Assembly (NCBI RefSeq): GCF_002563895.1
Contig: NZ_PDJB01000001.1
Location: 3,579,501 to 3,643,500, forward strand
Direction: 5' to 3'
Origin: Pseudomonas lurida
GTDB lineage: Bacteria > Pseudomonadota > Gammaproteobacteria > Pseudomonadales > Pseudomonadaceae
Length of the DNA stretch: 64,000 bases
Below the pieces are notes generated by a model that was not told where the DNA came from, made no database searches, and worked only from the letters and a program-made list of their open reading frames with translations. The position numbers and the translations under genes were made by a program. Numbering within the stretch: position 1 is the stretch's first letter; every line of letters begins with the position of its first letter. Shown here in pieces: positions 33,589-42,562 of this stretch.

Positions 33589-36102
33589 TTAGAAATGGGT
33601 GAAGGTCAGGCCCAGCTTGTAGGTCGGGCCGTACTCCTCGTACTGGCCGTTGTAGCTACGATGGCCGGTGTAGACGAAGTACGACTCATCGGTGAGGTTC
33701 TGGGCCTCGAAGCTGACTTGCAGGTTCTTGGTGAGCGAGTAGCGTGCGCTGAAGTCGACGAAGGTCTGTGCGTCGACGTGCAGGTCATGGGCCTTGTCAT
33801 TGATCGAGGCCAACTCGTAGAGGTAGGCCGATTTGTAGTTGGCCGACAGGCGCAGGCTGAGCTTGTCGTCTTCCCAACCGAGCATCAGGTTGCCGACGGT
33901 ATCGGACTGGTTGGGCAGGCTGATAGTGCGCTTGCGGTTCGTCCCGCTGGCGCTGTCGAAACCTTCGATATCAGCACTGGAACGGCTGAACGTGGTGTTG
34001 GCACCGATCAGCAGACCGTTCCATGGCGCCGGCAGCCAGTCGAACTTCTGTGAGTACGCCAGTTCCAGGCCGTAGAGCTTGGCACTGTCGCCGTTCGCAT
34101 AGGTGTGGGCCTCGGCAAAGTTGGTCCAGGCGCCAGTACCGGCCAGGTCGGTGTTGTAGACGAAGTTCTTGATGTCCTTGTAGAACACGAACGCCGAGAT
34201 GGTACCGGCACGGCCCATGAAGTGCTCGATGCCCAGGTCGAGGTTGCTCGACGCCAGAGGCTTGAGGTCCGGGTTGCCGAAGGTGGCTTCGTCGTCGTCG
34301 ATCACGAAGCCCGGTGCCAACTGACCGAACGTTGGGCGCACCACGGATTTGGTCCAGGCGGCGCGCACCTGGGTGTTCTTGTCGATCTGGTAGCGCGCAT
34401 GCAGGCCCGGCAGCCAGTGGTGATAGCGGCGCTTGGTCTCGGTCGGCGTGAACACCCCATCGGTGGCGCCGGTGCCCTTGGCTTCGAACTCGGTGCCTTC
34501 GTAGCGCAAGCCGGCGATAAAACGCCAGTCGTCGATATCGATGGTGTTCATCAAGTAGCCGGCGTTGATGTCTTCGCGGATAGTGAAGTCGTTGACCCGG
34601 GATTCAGTCTCGTCATAGAAGTCCGCCGGGTTGAGGCTGCCGATCAGTTGCTTGATGGCGCTGGGGCTGATGCCCGGGCCGTAGTTGCCGAGGCGATAGT
34701 CGACACTGCCCTTCTGGAATTGGCTGAGGTTGAGCTGGTCGGCACTGAAGCCGAGGGTGTCGAAGTCTTCGTAGACCCAGGCTTCCAAGTCGTTGTCTTT
34801 GTTGCGACGGCTGACCTTGCCGCCGAACTTCACCTGGGAGGCATAGCCGCTCAGGTCATAGTCGCGGGCCAGGTCCAGGCGCAGGTTTTTCTCGGTGTCC
34901 TTGGTGTTCTGTTTTTCCCAGTCGACTTTATCGAGGCTGAAATTGCGCGCGTCGTAGAAGCCACTGCCGATGATCGGGCGTGGCTTGTCCTTGTCATAGA
35001 AGCCACTGTCGGCAAAGTCGCCGCCATCGAAAGTGGCGCCGGCGATGTGCGCCGGGCTGTCTTCGCTCGATTGGCTGTAGCCGGCCTGGCCGCTCAAGGT
35101 CCACAGGCCGAGCATGCGTTCACCGCCGAACACGTAGGACTGGATTTCCTGGGTTTCCTCGCGGTTTTTCAGCTTGCGCTTGGCTTCGGCATCCCCCAAC
35201 TCGCCGGCGGCCAGCGGGTCGGCAAACTCGATGCTGGCGGCGTTGCGGGTCTCGGTGTCTTTGTAGCGGCTGTAGAGCGTGCGCAGGTAGTAGCTGCTGA
35301 AGTCGTCCGGCTTGTAGTCGAAGTTCAGGCCGCCACCGGCACGTTCGCGGCTGATGTCGTAGTCACGCTGTTCAAATTCGTTGAGCTTGGCACCGTTGGT
35401 GAAGTCCCAGGCACCGCCGGTCTCGACGTTGTCCGAGCCGAAATCGCGCTTCTGCCAGCTCAGCGCCGCGGCGACGCCGAAATTGTCGATGCCATCGCCG
35501 AGGCTGAATCGGTTGCTGGCCGCGCCAGAGAACTTCGGGCTGGTCTGGCGGGTATTCTTGTCGTAGCTGGCTTCGGTGCTACCGGTGTAGAACAGGCCCT
35601 TGTGGTCGAAGGCCGACAGGCTTTGCACGTCGACCGTGCCGCCGAGGGAGTTGGCGTCCATGTCGGGGGTCAGGGTCTTGATCACCGACAGCGACTGCAC
35701 CAGCTCCGACGGCAGCACATCCAGCGCTACGGCACGCCGCGCGCTCTCCGGGGCGGGCACCAGGGTGCCGTTGATGGTCACGCTGTTGAGGTCCGGACCC
35801 AGGCCACGCACGCTGACAAAACGCCCTTCGCCCTGGTCGCGCTCCACGCTGATACCCGGCAGGCGCTGCACCGCTTCGGCGACGTTCTCATCCGGCAACT
35901 GGGCCACGCCATCGGCATGCACCACGCTCTTGATGCTGTCGGACGAGCGCTGCTCCTTCAACGCCTGGTCGATGGCAGCAGCCTGCCCGACCACTTCGAC
36001 GTGCTCGGTGTTGGCCACTTCGGCCGCATTGAGCCGCTCACTGGCTATCGCCAGGGCCAAGGCAGTAAGCGTGAAGCTGACGAGCCCGGTGCGCTTGTAC
36101 AT
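33589..36102 (-). CDS. TonB-dependent outer-membrane receptor (phytase-linked)
   Basis: An 837-residue receptor with a signal peptide (cleavage near residue 26), a TonB-box-like EHVEVVGQA (about residues 34-42), a plug domain (LPDENVAEAVQRLPGISVERDQGEGRF, VRGLGPDLNSVTINGT) and a 22-stranded barrel ending in aromatic Phe (LGLTFTHF). The plug sequence with GRFVSVRGLGPDLNSV is typical of the TonB receptors found beside phytases in Pseudomonas and Xanthomonas. It has a GGGGAGG ribosome site at ATG 36102. It likely takes up inositol phosphates or another phosphorylated compound. The substrate is inferred. Confidence 0.9.
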   Translation of the reverse strand: MYKRTGLVSFTLTALALAIASERLNAAEVANTEHVEVVGQAAAIDQALKEQRSSDSIKSVVHADGVAQLPDENVAEAVQRLPGISVERDQGEGRFVSVRGLGPDLNSVTINGTLVPAPESARRAVALDVLPSELVQSLSVIKTLTPDMDANSLGGTVDVQSLSAFDHKGLFYTGSTEASYDKNTRQTSPKFSGAASNRFSLGDGIDNFGVAAALSWQKRDFGSDNVETGGAWDFTNGAKLNEFEQRDYDISRERAGGGLNFDYKPDDFSSYYLRTLYSRYKDTETRNAASIEFADPLAAGELGDAEAKRKLKNREETQEIQSYVFGGERMLGLWTLSGQAGYSQSSEDSPAHIAGATFDGGDFADSGFYDKDKPRPIIGSGFYDARNFSLDKVDWEKQNTKDTEKNLRLDLARDYDLSGYASQVKFGGKVSRRNKDNDLEAWVYEDFDTLGFSADQLNLSQFQKGSVDYRLGNYGPGISPSAIKQLIGSLNPADFYDETESRVNDFTIREDINAGYLMNTIDIDDWRFIAGLRYEGTEFEAKGTGATDGVFTPTETKRRYHHWLPGLHARYQIDKNTQVRAAWTKSVVRPTFGQLAPGFVIDDDEATFGNPDLKPLASSNLDLGIEHFMGRAGTISAFVFYKDIKNFVYNTDLAGTGAWTNFAEAHTYANGDSAKLYGLELAYSQKFDWLPAPWNGLLIGANTTFSRSSADIEGFDSASGTNRKRTISLPNQSDTVGNLMLGWEDDKLSLRLSANYKSAYLYELASINDKAHDLHVDAQTFVDFSARYSLTKNLQVSFEAQNLTDESYFVYTGHRSYNGQYEEYGPTYKLGLTFTHF

Positions 36103-36175
36103 GCAATCCTCCCCAAGAATCCGTTGGCGCCAGGCAAGAGACCCGGCAACTGGGAGGGCACGCTAGGGGCGAGGG

Positions 36176-36193
36176 ATGACGGTTCTGTGACAG
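36176..36193 (-). promoter_or_regulatory. Candidate PhoB box upstream of TonB receptor/phytase unit
   Basis: On the minus strand the site reads CTGTCAC AGAA CCGTCAT, the 7-4-7 arrangement of a PhoB box (consensus CTGTCAT-N4-CTGTCAT) with two half-site deviations. It lies 74-91 bp upstream of the receptor start at 36102. Phytase and receptor genes are often phosphate-starvation induced, so the position makes sense. Confidence 0.5.
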
Positions 36194-36420
36194 GGATGGG
36201 CGCGAAGGCCCGTAAACCCTGGTCTAGAGCCGTGTGAAGCGAACAAATGAGCTGAATTGACCCCAATCCGAAGTGGGCGTTGAGTTGCCTGCAACAGCGG
36301 TCTGTCTGCTAGCGCTGGATTAGCTGGCGCAGCGCTTTCGCCGGCAAGCCAACTGCCACATTGGCGCTGTGTTTGGCGAAAAAAAGTATCTATGCCATGA
36401 GCTGATTCGACCCCTCCCGA

Positions 36421-36438
36421 CCGTCACGCGAATGTCAC
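36421..36438 (+). promoter_or_regulatory. Candidate PhoB box upstream of GGDEF gene
   Basis: CCGTCAC GCGA ATGTCAC in the direction of the GGDEF gene has the same 7-4-7 spacing with TGTCA-like cores 11 bp apart, and lies 53-70 bp upstream of ATG 36491. It has two mismatches in half-site first bases, so it is a weaker match than a textbook Pho box. With the box on the other strand it would couple both divergent transcription units to phosphate. Confidence 0.42.
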
Positions 36439-36490
36439 ATCCATCTGCTGTGCTGGCGCCCATCGCTTATTTGCCCAAGGACTCGCGGCC

Positions 36491-37405
36491 ATGTTTTCCG
36501 TGCTCAAGCTTCACCGCTGGAAACTCTCCCTGTTGCTGATCGCCGCCAACCTCGGGCTGATCCTGCACCTGGCCTGCGGCGAATTGAAAAGCTTCAGCGA
36601 GTGGGTGTGGCTGGATATCTTTGGCGAAGGCGGTTCCGCCCTCCTCGCCCTGGTCTGGCTAGGCCTGGTGCTGAAAAGCCGCCCCGCCGGACGCGTCACC
36701 CAATACCTGGCGCTGGGCCTGTCGTGCATCTTCTTCTCCTGGTGGATCGACAGCCTCGACGAATTTATCCGCCTGCCCGACAGCATCACCTGGGACCACT
36801 GGCTGGAGTCAGGGCCGATGCCGGTGGGCATGATCCTGCTGACGATCGGCATCTACCACTGGCACCGCGAACAACTGGCGATCAGCGCGCAGATGGAAAA
36901 ACGCGAACGCTTGTTCCGCGAGCATCGGTTGTTCGACAAACTCACGCCATTGGCCGGCGCCGATTACCTCAAGCGCCAGTTGGCCGACAGCCTGCAAGAC
37001 AGCCACGACCAGCAGCAACCGCTGTCATTGCTGGCCCTGGACCTGGACAACTTCGCCGCCATCAATCGGGCCTACGGGCATGCCGAAGGCGACGCGGTCT
37101 TGCAGGCCCTCAGCCATTTGTTGCTGCTCAACCTGCGCCGCCAGGACCTGCTGTGTCGCCTGGCGGGTGACCGTTTTGTGGTGCTGTTGCCCAACACCGG
37201 CGAGCGCCAGGCCAAGGAACTCGCGCTGGAGTTGAAACACGCGGTAGGCGGCCTCGCGCACAAAACCCGGCTGCACGGTGAACGCTTGCAACTGGCGGCG
37301 ACGACTGCTGTGGTCATGGCCCTGGACGAGCCACCCCACGACTTGCTCAAGCGCCTCAACCTGGCCCTGGCCAGGGCCAAGCAACCCTTGGCGAAAAGTG
37401 CCTGA
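36491..37405 (+). CDS. Membrane protein with degenerate GGDEF domain
   Basis: A 304-residue protein with about four N-terminal membrane segments (about residues 13-130), a short coiled coil (MEKRERLFREHRLFDKLTP) and a GGDEF domain. LLALDLDNFAAINRAYGHAEGDAVLQAL is well preserved, but the signature GGDEF is changed to AGDRF (RLAGDRFVVLLP), losing the Glu needed for metal binding. So c-di-GMP synthesis is doubtful, and a sensing or scaffolding role is possible. The stop is followed after 1 base by the AraC gene's ATG, so the two are an operon. Confidence 0.82.
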   Translation: MFSVLKLHRWKLSLLLIAANLGLILHLACGELKSFSEWVWLDIFGEGGSALLALVWLGLVLKSRPAGRVTQYLALGLSCIFFSWWIDSLDEFIRLPDSITWDHWLESGPMPVGMILLTIGIYHWHREQLAISAQMEKRERLFREHRLFDKLTPLAGADYLKRQLADSLQDSHDQQQPLSLLALDLDNFAAINRAYGHAEGDAVLQALSHLLLLNLRRQDLLCRLAGDRFVVLLPNTGERQAKELALELKHAVGGLAHKTRLHGERLQLAATTAVVMALDEPPHDLLKRLNLALARAKQPLAKSA

Positions 37406-37406
37406 G

Positions 37407-38444
37407 ATGGCCGTCAAGACCCGTTGGTATGAAGCCGACAGCCGCTTCATACCGGGGCACTACCAACCGGCCACGCTGATCGACCTGGCCTTGTCCCGGG
37501 ATATCGACAGCCACCGCCTGCTGCGCGGCACCGGGCTGTTCCACGAGGATATCCTCGCCGGTACGGCACGCCTCAGCCCGCAGCAGTTCCTCGGATTGAT
37601 CGGCAACAGCCGTAAATGGCTCGACGCCGACGACAGCAGTTTTCTCTTTGGTCAGCGACTGTTGCCGGGCTATTACGGCGCAGCCAGCCATGCCCTGGGC
37701 CATGCGCAGAACCTGCACCAGGCGCTGGAGATCCTGATCCAGCAACAAGTGTTGCTCAGCCCGTTGGTCACGCTGCAACTGGAGCTGGATGACCACCACG
37801 CCTACCTGTACTGGTTGGACAGTTGCGGCGCCGGTGAGCATTGGCGCTTTTTGCTCGAGGCCAGCATGACCTCGCTGGTTGCCATGAGCCAATGGCTCGG
37901 TGGGGAGCGGCTACCATGGGTGTGCAGTTTCAGCCATGCCGAACCGCGTTACGTCGAGCAATACTGGGTGCACCTCGGCGAAGAGACGCGCTTCGAGCGG
38001 CCGCTGGACATGATGAGTATCTCGCGTGAACACCTCACCCGCGCCTGGCCGGGTGCCTCCGCCACCGCCGGCCAGGTGGCGCGCCAGCAGGCCCGCGAGC
38101 AGATCGAACAGCTGGGCTTTGCGGGCAGTTTCCTCGACTGCCTCTACGACTATCTACGCGAGCACGTGCGCCAACCGCCAAGCCTGGAACAGGCCGCGCA
38201 CGCCTTCGCCATGAGCCCGGCAACCCTCAAGCGCAAACTGCACAAGCACAACACCGGCTTTCAGCAACAGGTCGACCGTGTGCGCAAGCAGGTGGCGTTG
38301 CACCTGTATCAGGTCAAGGGCTACAGCAATGATGAAGTGGCGGCCTACCTCAACTTCAACGACGCGGCGAACTTCCGTCGCTCGTTCAAGCGCTGGACCG
38401 GCAGCACACCCAACCTGATCCGCCAGCTGTTCAACAGCCGCTAG
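37407..38444 (+). CDS. AraC-family regulator with arabinose-binding-type N-terminal domain
   Basis: A 345-residue regulator. The N-terminal ~200 residues match the 'Arabinose_bd' type of AraC proteins (DIDSHRLLRGTGLFHEDIL, LGHAQNLHQALEILIQQQ). The C-terminal helix-turn-helix pair is LEQAAHAFAMSPATLKRKLHKHNTGFQQQVDRVRK and NDEVAAYLNFNDAANFRRSFKRWTG. It is co-transcribed with the degenerate GGDEF gene, an unusual pairing. Its last 14 bases overlap the convergent LysR gene. Confidence 0.88.
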   Translation: MAVKTRWYEADSRFIPGHYQPATLIDLALSRDIDSHRLLRGTGLFHEDILAGTARLSPQQFLGLIGNSRKWLDADDSSFLFGQRLLPGYYGAASHALGHAQNLHQALEILIQQQVLLSPLVTLQLELDDHHAYLYWLDSCGAGEHWRFLLEASMTSLVAMSQWLGGERLPWVCSFSHAEPRYVEQYWVHLGEETRFERPLDMMSISREHLTRAWPGASATAGQVARQQAREQIEQLGFAGSFLDCLYDYLREHVRQPPSLEQAAHAFAMSPATLKRKLHKHNTGFQQQVDRVRKQVALHLYQVKGYSNDEVAAYLNFNDAANFRRSFKRWTGSTPNLIRQLFNSR

Positions 38445-39312
38445 CCAGGCGTTCGCGCAAAAACTCCACCAGCGCCTGGACCGGCCGCGAACCTTGCCGG
38501 TGCTGCGGGTACACCGCCGACAGCGTCAGGGCCTCGGGGGCGAAGTCATCCAGGACACTCACCAGGCGTCCCTCCTTCAAGGCGTCGCCGATGATAAAGG
38601 TCGGCAGGTACGTCACGCCCAAGCCGGCAATGGCGGTGTCGCGCAGCAGGTCGCCGTTGTTCACGCGCATGCGCCCAGTGACATTCAGCGCCTGCACCTT
38701 GCCCTTGAAGCGCCACTGCACCTGGCGGCCATGGCCGTAGGGCAGGCAATCGTGCTCGGCAAGGTCATCGGGCTTTTGCGGCGTACCGCGCCGGGCCAGG
38801 TAGTCGGGGCTGGCGCAATACACCCGCGGGATGCTGGCGATACGGCGGGCAATCAGGGTGGAATCTTCCAGGGTGCCAATGCGCAGCACCAGGTCATAGC
38901 CTTCGCCGATCAGATCCACGGGACGGTCGCTCAAGTCGACCTCCACCGACACTTGGGGATGGCGCTGCAAGAACAGCGGCAACAGGCAGCCCAGGTGCGC
39001 CATGGCAAACGACAACGGCGCACTGAGGCGAATGGTGCCGCGAGGCTCGCTGTTCTGGCCGGCGATGCCCTGCTCCACTTGCTCGACTTCACCGAGCAGG
39101 CGCAAGGCGGATTCGTAGTAGCTCTGGCCGAGTGGCGTGACATCCAGTCGGCGCGTGGAACGGTTGAGCAGGCGCACGCCCAGGCGGTCTTCCAGTTGGA
39201 TCAGGCGGCGGCTGACGAACTGCTTGGACAGGCCCAACTGTTCGGCGGCGGCGGTGAAACTGCCGGATTCCATGACCTGGCAAAACAGGCGCATGTCTTC
39301 GAAGGGGTTCAT
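38431..39312 (-). CDS. LysR-family regulator
   Basis: A 293-residue LysR regulator of the CrgA/AaeR-like subgroup. The helix-turn-helix (SGSFTAAAEQLGLSKQFVSRRLIQLEDRLG) is at residues 17-46. The effector domain follows with RGTIRLSAPLSFAMAHLGCLLP and DLVLRIGTLEDSTLIARRIA. It lies next to the YcaC-like/amidohydrolase operon that is transcribed in the same direction further upstream. A regulatory link is possible but not shown. Confidence 0.9.
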   Translation of the reverse strand: MNPFEDMRLFCQVMESGSFTAAAEQLGLSKQFVSRRLIQLEDRLGVRLLNRSTRRLDVTPLGQSYYESALRLLGEVEQVEQGIAGQNSEPRGTIRLSAPLSFAMAHLGCLLPLFLQRHPQVSVEVDLSDRPVDLIGEGYDLVLRIGTLEDSTLIARRIASIPRVYCASPDYLARRGTPQKPDDLAEHDCLPYGHGRQVQWRFKGKVQALNVTGRMRVNNGDLLRDTAIAGLGVTYLPTFIIGDALKEGRLVSVLDDFAPEALTLSAVYPQHRQGSRPVQALVEFLRERLASGC

Positions 39313-39376
39313 TGTCGCTTCTCAGTAGACATTTGGCTGGTTTATAGCCTGTCAGTGGCCACACCACAAACCAAAA

Positions 39377-39468
39377 TGTGAGAGCGGGCTTGCCCGCGAA
39401 TGCGGTGGATCAGTCCATTAATCTGTCGACTGATACTCCGTACTCGCGAGCGAGCCCGCTCCCACACG
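39377..39468. repeat. REP doublet (REPIN)
   Basis: Inverted REPs: GTGAGAGCGGGCTTGCCCGCGA at 39378 on and CGAGCGAGCCCGCTCCCACAC near 39447-39467 face each other across ~45 bp. It lies between the LysR start and the stop of the YcaC-like gene. Confidence 0.8.
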
Positions 39469-39494
39469 TGAGCAGCGGCGTTATGCAGAACGGG

Positions 39495-40112
39495 TTACTT
39501 GGCCGTGAACGCCGAGTAGCTGTTCATCAGGTTGCGGTAGTTGGGGATGCGTGGCGACAGCAGGTTGGCCAGGCCTTCCATGTCGTTGCGCCAGTCCACT
39601 TGCAGCTCACAGGCTACGGCGAACCAGTTCACCAGTTGCGCACCGGCGGCGGTCATGCGCGCCCAGGCAGCTTGTTGCACGGTTTCGTTGAAAGTGCCGG
39701 AGGCGTCGGTGACCACGAACACTTCAAAGCCCTCATCGAGGGCGCACAGGGTCGGGAAGGCAACGCACACATCGGTCACCACGCCGGCAATGATGATCTG
39801 CTTGCGGCCGGTCGCCTTGACCGCCTTGACGAAATCCTCGTTATCCCAGGCGTTGATCTGGCCAGGGCGGGCGATGTAGGGCGCATCCGGGAACAACGCT
39901 TTGAGCTCTGGGACCAGGGGGCCATTAGGACCGCCTTCAAAACTGGTGGTCAGGATCGTCGGCAGGTTGAAGAACTTGGCAACGTCCGCCAGAGCCAGCA
40001 CGTTGTTCTTGAATTCGTTCGGGGAGAAGTCCTGGACCAGCGAGATCAGGCCGGTCTGGTGATCGACCAACAGGACAACGGCATCATCTTTGTTCAAGCG
40101 CGAGTAAGTCAT
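39495..40112 (-). CDS. YcaC-like isochorismatase-family hydrolase
   Basis: A 205-residue isochorismatase-superfamily protein of the YcaC branch. The first catalytic-Asp block is AVVLLVDHQTGLISLV (Asp17), and the catalytic Cys lies in IIAGVVTDVCVAFPTLCAL. Between them is the YIARPGQINAWDNEDF block seen in YcaC. These act as cysteine hydrolases on small amides or similar compounds; the natural substrate is unknown. It sits 24 bp downstream of the amidohydrolase gene and is probably in its operon. Confidence 0.88.
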   Translation of the reverse strand: MTYSRLNKDDAVVLLVDHQTGLISLVQDFSPNEFKNNVLALADVAKFFNLPTILTTSFEGGPNGPLVPELKALFPDAPYIARPGQINAWDNEDFVKAVKATGRKQIIIAGVVTDVCVAFPTLCALDEGFEVFVVTDASGTFNETVQQAAWARMTAAGAQLVNWFAVACELQVDWRNDMEGLANLLSPRIPNYRNLMNSYSAFTAK

Positions 40113-40136
40113 GGGGTAACTCCTTTGGGGGTTTGA

Positions 40137-41975
40137 TTAGAAGGCAAAGCACGAGCAGCCAAACGCACCCCAGAAACCCTGGAAGTCGCTGACCGGCACG
40201 CTGGAAAGACGCGCTTTTTCATGGCTGTGGGCGTGCACGCCGCAGGGGCCACTGCACTGGTGCGCGTGAGCCTGCAACGGCGAACCCGGGCGCCAGTGCC
40301 CCGGTACCTTGACCACTGGCGACCAGTCCGGCAGCACCGGAACCCGTGGCGGCGCGTACTCGTCGAAATCGCCGGCGCCATAGACCACCTTGCCGCCGAC
40401 CACGGTCATTACCGACTCAATCCACTTGATCGCTTCTTCATCGACACTGAAGAAGTCCGCCGACAGTGCCGCCACGTCCGCCAACTGCCCGACCTTGATC
40501 TGGCCTTTCTTGCCCTGCTCGGACGAGAACCAGGCGCTGCCATGGGTAAACAGTTCCAGCGCCGTGAGGCGTGGCAGGCCTTCGGCGTGCAGCTCCAGGC
40601 CACCCACGGTACGGCCACTGACCATCCAGTACAGCGAGGTCCACGGGTTATAACTCGACACCCGCGTGGCGTCCGTGCCCGCGCCGACGGGCACGCCTTC
40701 AGCGAGCATGCGCTTGATCGGCGGCGTGGCTTCGGCGGCCTTGGCGCCGTAACGCTCGACAAAGTACTCGCCCTGGAACGCCATGCGGTCCTGGATCGCA
40801 ATACCGCCACCGAGGGCGCGTACACGCTCGATATTGTTCGGCGTGATGGTCTCGGCGTGGTCGAAGAACCACGGCAAGCCGTTGAACGGGATGTCGCGGT
40901 TGACCTTCTCGAACACATCGAGCATGCGCGAAATGGACTCGTCATAGGTGGCGTGCAGGCGGAAAGGCCAGCGCTGCTCGACCAGATGACGCACCACCGG
41001 CTCCAGCTCCTGCTCCATGGTCAGCGGCAGGTCTGGACGTGGCTCAAGGAAATCCTCGAAGTCGGCCGCCGAGAACACCAGCATCTCGCCGGCGCCGTTG
41101 TGGCGCAGGTAATCATCGCCCTGGTGCAAGGTGACGCTGCCGGTCCAATTCTTGAAGTCGCTGAGCTCTTCCTTGGGCTTTTGGGTGAACAGGTTGTAGG
41201 CGATGCGCACCGTCAGTTGCTCATCCTTGGCCAGTTGCTCGATCACTGCGTAGTCATCGGGGTAGTTCTGGAAACCACCGCCGGCATCGATGGCGCTGGT
41301 GAGCCCCAGGCGGTTGAGCTCACGCATGAACTGACGGGTCGAGTTGACCTGGTATTCCAACGGCAGTTTCGGGCCTTTGGCGAGGGTCGAATACAGGATC
41401 ATCGCGTTGGGTCGTGCCACCAGCATGCCGGTGGGGTTGCCATTGCCGTCACGCACGATCTCGCCACCCGGCGGGTTCGGCGTGTCCTTGGTGTAGCCGG
41501 CCACGCGCAGCGCAGCGCGGTTGAGCAAGGCGCGGTCGTACAGGTGCAGCACGAACACCGGGGTGTCTGGCGCGGCCTGGTTCAACTCTTCCAGGGTCGG
41601 CATGCGTTTTTCGGCGAACTGGAATTCGTTCCAGCCCCCCACCACACGCACCCACTGCGGGGTTGGCGTGCGGTCGGCCTGGTCCTTGAGCATGCGCAGG
41701 GCGTCGGCGAGGGACGGCACGCCTTCCCAGCGCAGTTCGAGGTTGTAGTTCAGGCCACCACGGATCAGGTGCAGGTGCGAGTCATTGAGGCCGGGGATCA
41801 CAGTGCGGCCCTTGAGGTCGATGACCTGGGTGCCGCTGCCTCGCAAGGCCATGGCTTCACCGTCGGTGCCCACGGCGACAAAACGCCCTTCGCGGATAGC
41901 AACGGCAGTGGCGCGCGGGTTTTCACGGTCCACGGTGTGGAATTGGCCATTGAACAGAATCAGATCGGCGTTCAT
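40137..41975 (-). CDS. YtcJ-like amidohydrolase with His/Cys-rich tail
   Basis: A 612-residue metal-dependent amidohydrolase. The metal-binding HxH is in GLNDSHLHLIRGG (about residue 66). Other marks are IPFNGLPWFFDHAETI and GVPVGAGTDATRVSSYNPW, the latter with the catalytic Asp. After the TIM barrel the last ~60 residues form a tail with many His and Cys (AHAHQCSGPCGVHAHSH, and CSCFAF at the very end), unusual for the family and possibly metal-binding. It overlaps the ABM gene by 4 bases. Substrate unknown. Confidence 0.86.
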   Translation of the reverse strand: MNADLILFNGQFHTVDRENPRATAVAIREGRFVAVGTDGEAMALRGSGTQVIDLKGRTVIPGLNDSHLHLIRGGLNYNLELRWEGVPSLADALRMLKDQADRTPTPQWVRVVGGWNEFQFAEKRMPTLEELNQAAPDTPVFVLHLYDRALLNRAALRVAGYTKDTPNPPGGEIVRDGNGNPTGMLVARPNAMILYSTLAKGPKLPLEYQVNSTRQFMRELNRLGLTSAIDAGGGFQNYPDDYAVIEQLAKDEQLTVRIAYNLFTQKPKEELSDFKNWTGSVTLHQGDDYLRHNGAGEMLVFSAADFEDFLEPRPDLPLTMEQELEPVVRHLVEQRWPFRLHATYDESISRMLDVFEKVNRDIPFNGLPWFFDHAETITPNNIERVRALGGGIAIQDRMAFQGEYFVERYGAKAAEATPPIKRMLAEGVPVGAGTDATRVSSYNPWTSLYWMVSGRTVGGLELHAEGLPRLTALELFTHGSAWFSSEQGKKGQIKVGQLADVAALSADFFSVDEEAIKWIESVMTVVGGKVVYGAGDFDEYAPPRVPVLPDWSPVVKVPGHWRPGSPLQAHAHQCSGPCGVHAHSHEKARLSSVPVSDFQGFWGAFGCSCFAF

Positions 41976-42562
41976 AGGGTTTCCTTTACAGAGGCTTCAA
42001 GCCAGGGAGCGAACAGGCGGGTGGCCGCCGGCATCAGCAGGTAGACCACCAGCAACACGATGGTCAGGGTCACCAGGAACGTGGCGACCACGTAGTTGGA
42101 GAGAAACGGGTGCAGGCGCAGCACCGGGCCCCACACGATAGGCACCAGCAACGTCAGCGGCAGGATCACAAACAGGGTGACCACCGCCTGCTTCCAGCGC
42201 GGCGGCTTGGCGGCGCTTGGGGTTTCGGGGTTGAACCAGAATTCGTTGACCGCGCCGATTTCGGTGTTGTCGCCGTCGGCGAGCATGGGGGTGGCTTCGG
42301 CGATCAGGGCTTTGCGCTCGGGGGAGTCGAGCCAGGTTTCCAGGTCGTCGGTGGAGCGGTAGCGCAACACACAGGTGAACAGCGCCAGTTTGCCCTGCTT
42401 GACACGCACCACATCGACGCCGAGGTGGCCAGGGCGTGCGCCGGCGATACGCACGATGCGGCGTAGCCAGGCCTCGTAGTCGGCCTCCAGGCCGGGTTTG
42501 ACGAGGTGTTTGACCACCAGGGTGACGACTTCGTCGGGGCCTGGTTTTGCTGCTGGGTCCAT
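41972..42562 (-). CDS. ABM-domain membrane protein
   Basis: A 196-residue protein: an antibiotic-biosynthesis-monooxygenase-type ferredoxin-like domain (about residues 10-105; VKPGLEADYEAWLRRIV, RPGHLGVDVVR and VLRYRSTDDLETWLDS) followed by two membrane segments (AVVTLFVILPLTLLVPIVW and FLVTLTIVLLVVYLLM). Such proteins are often annotated as 'antibiotic biosynthesis monooxygenase' but activity is rarely known. It opens the amidohydrolase/hydrolase operon. Confidence 0.82.
   Translation of the reverse strand: MDPAAKPGPDEVVTLVVKHLVKPGLEADYEAWLRRIVRIAGARPGHLGVDVVRVKQGKLALFTCVLRYRSTDDLETWLDSPERKALIAEATPMLADGDNTEIGAVNEFWFNPETPSAAKPPRWKQAVVTLFVILPLTLLVPIVWGPVLRLHPFLSNYVVATFLVTLTIVLLVVYLLMPAATRLFAPWLEASVKETL

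Larger units (their letters stand above)
36103..36490. other. Divergent intergenic region (388 bp) between receptor and GGDEF genes
   Basis: This spacer holds two candidate Pho boxes (listed separately) and one degenerate REP-like piece (about 36321-36365, GCGCAGCGCTTTCGCCGGCAAGCC..). No small gene with a ribosome site was found. It presumably contains both divergent promoters. Confidence 0.6.

Noticed and set aside
34105..36237. 710-codon plus-strand frame opposite the TonB receptor
   Set aside because: Antisense shadow with no homologous pattern; receptor motifs are strong.
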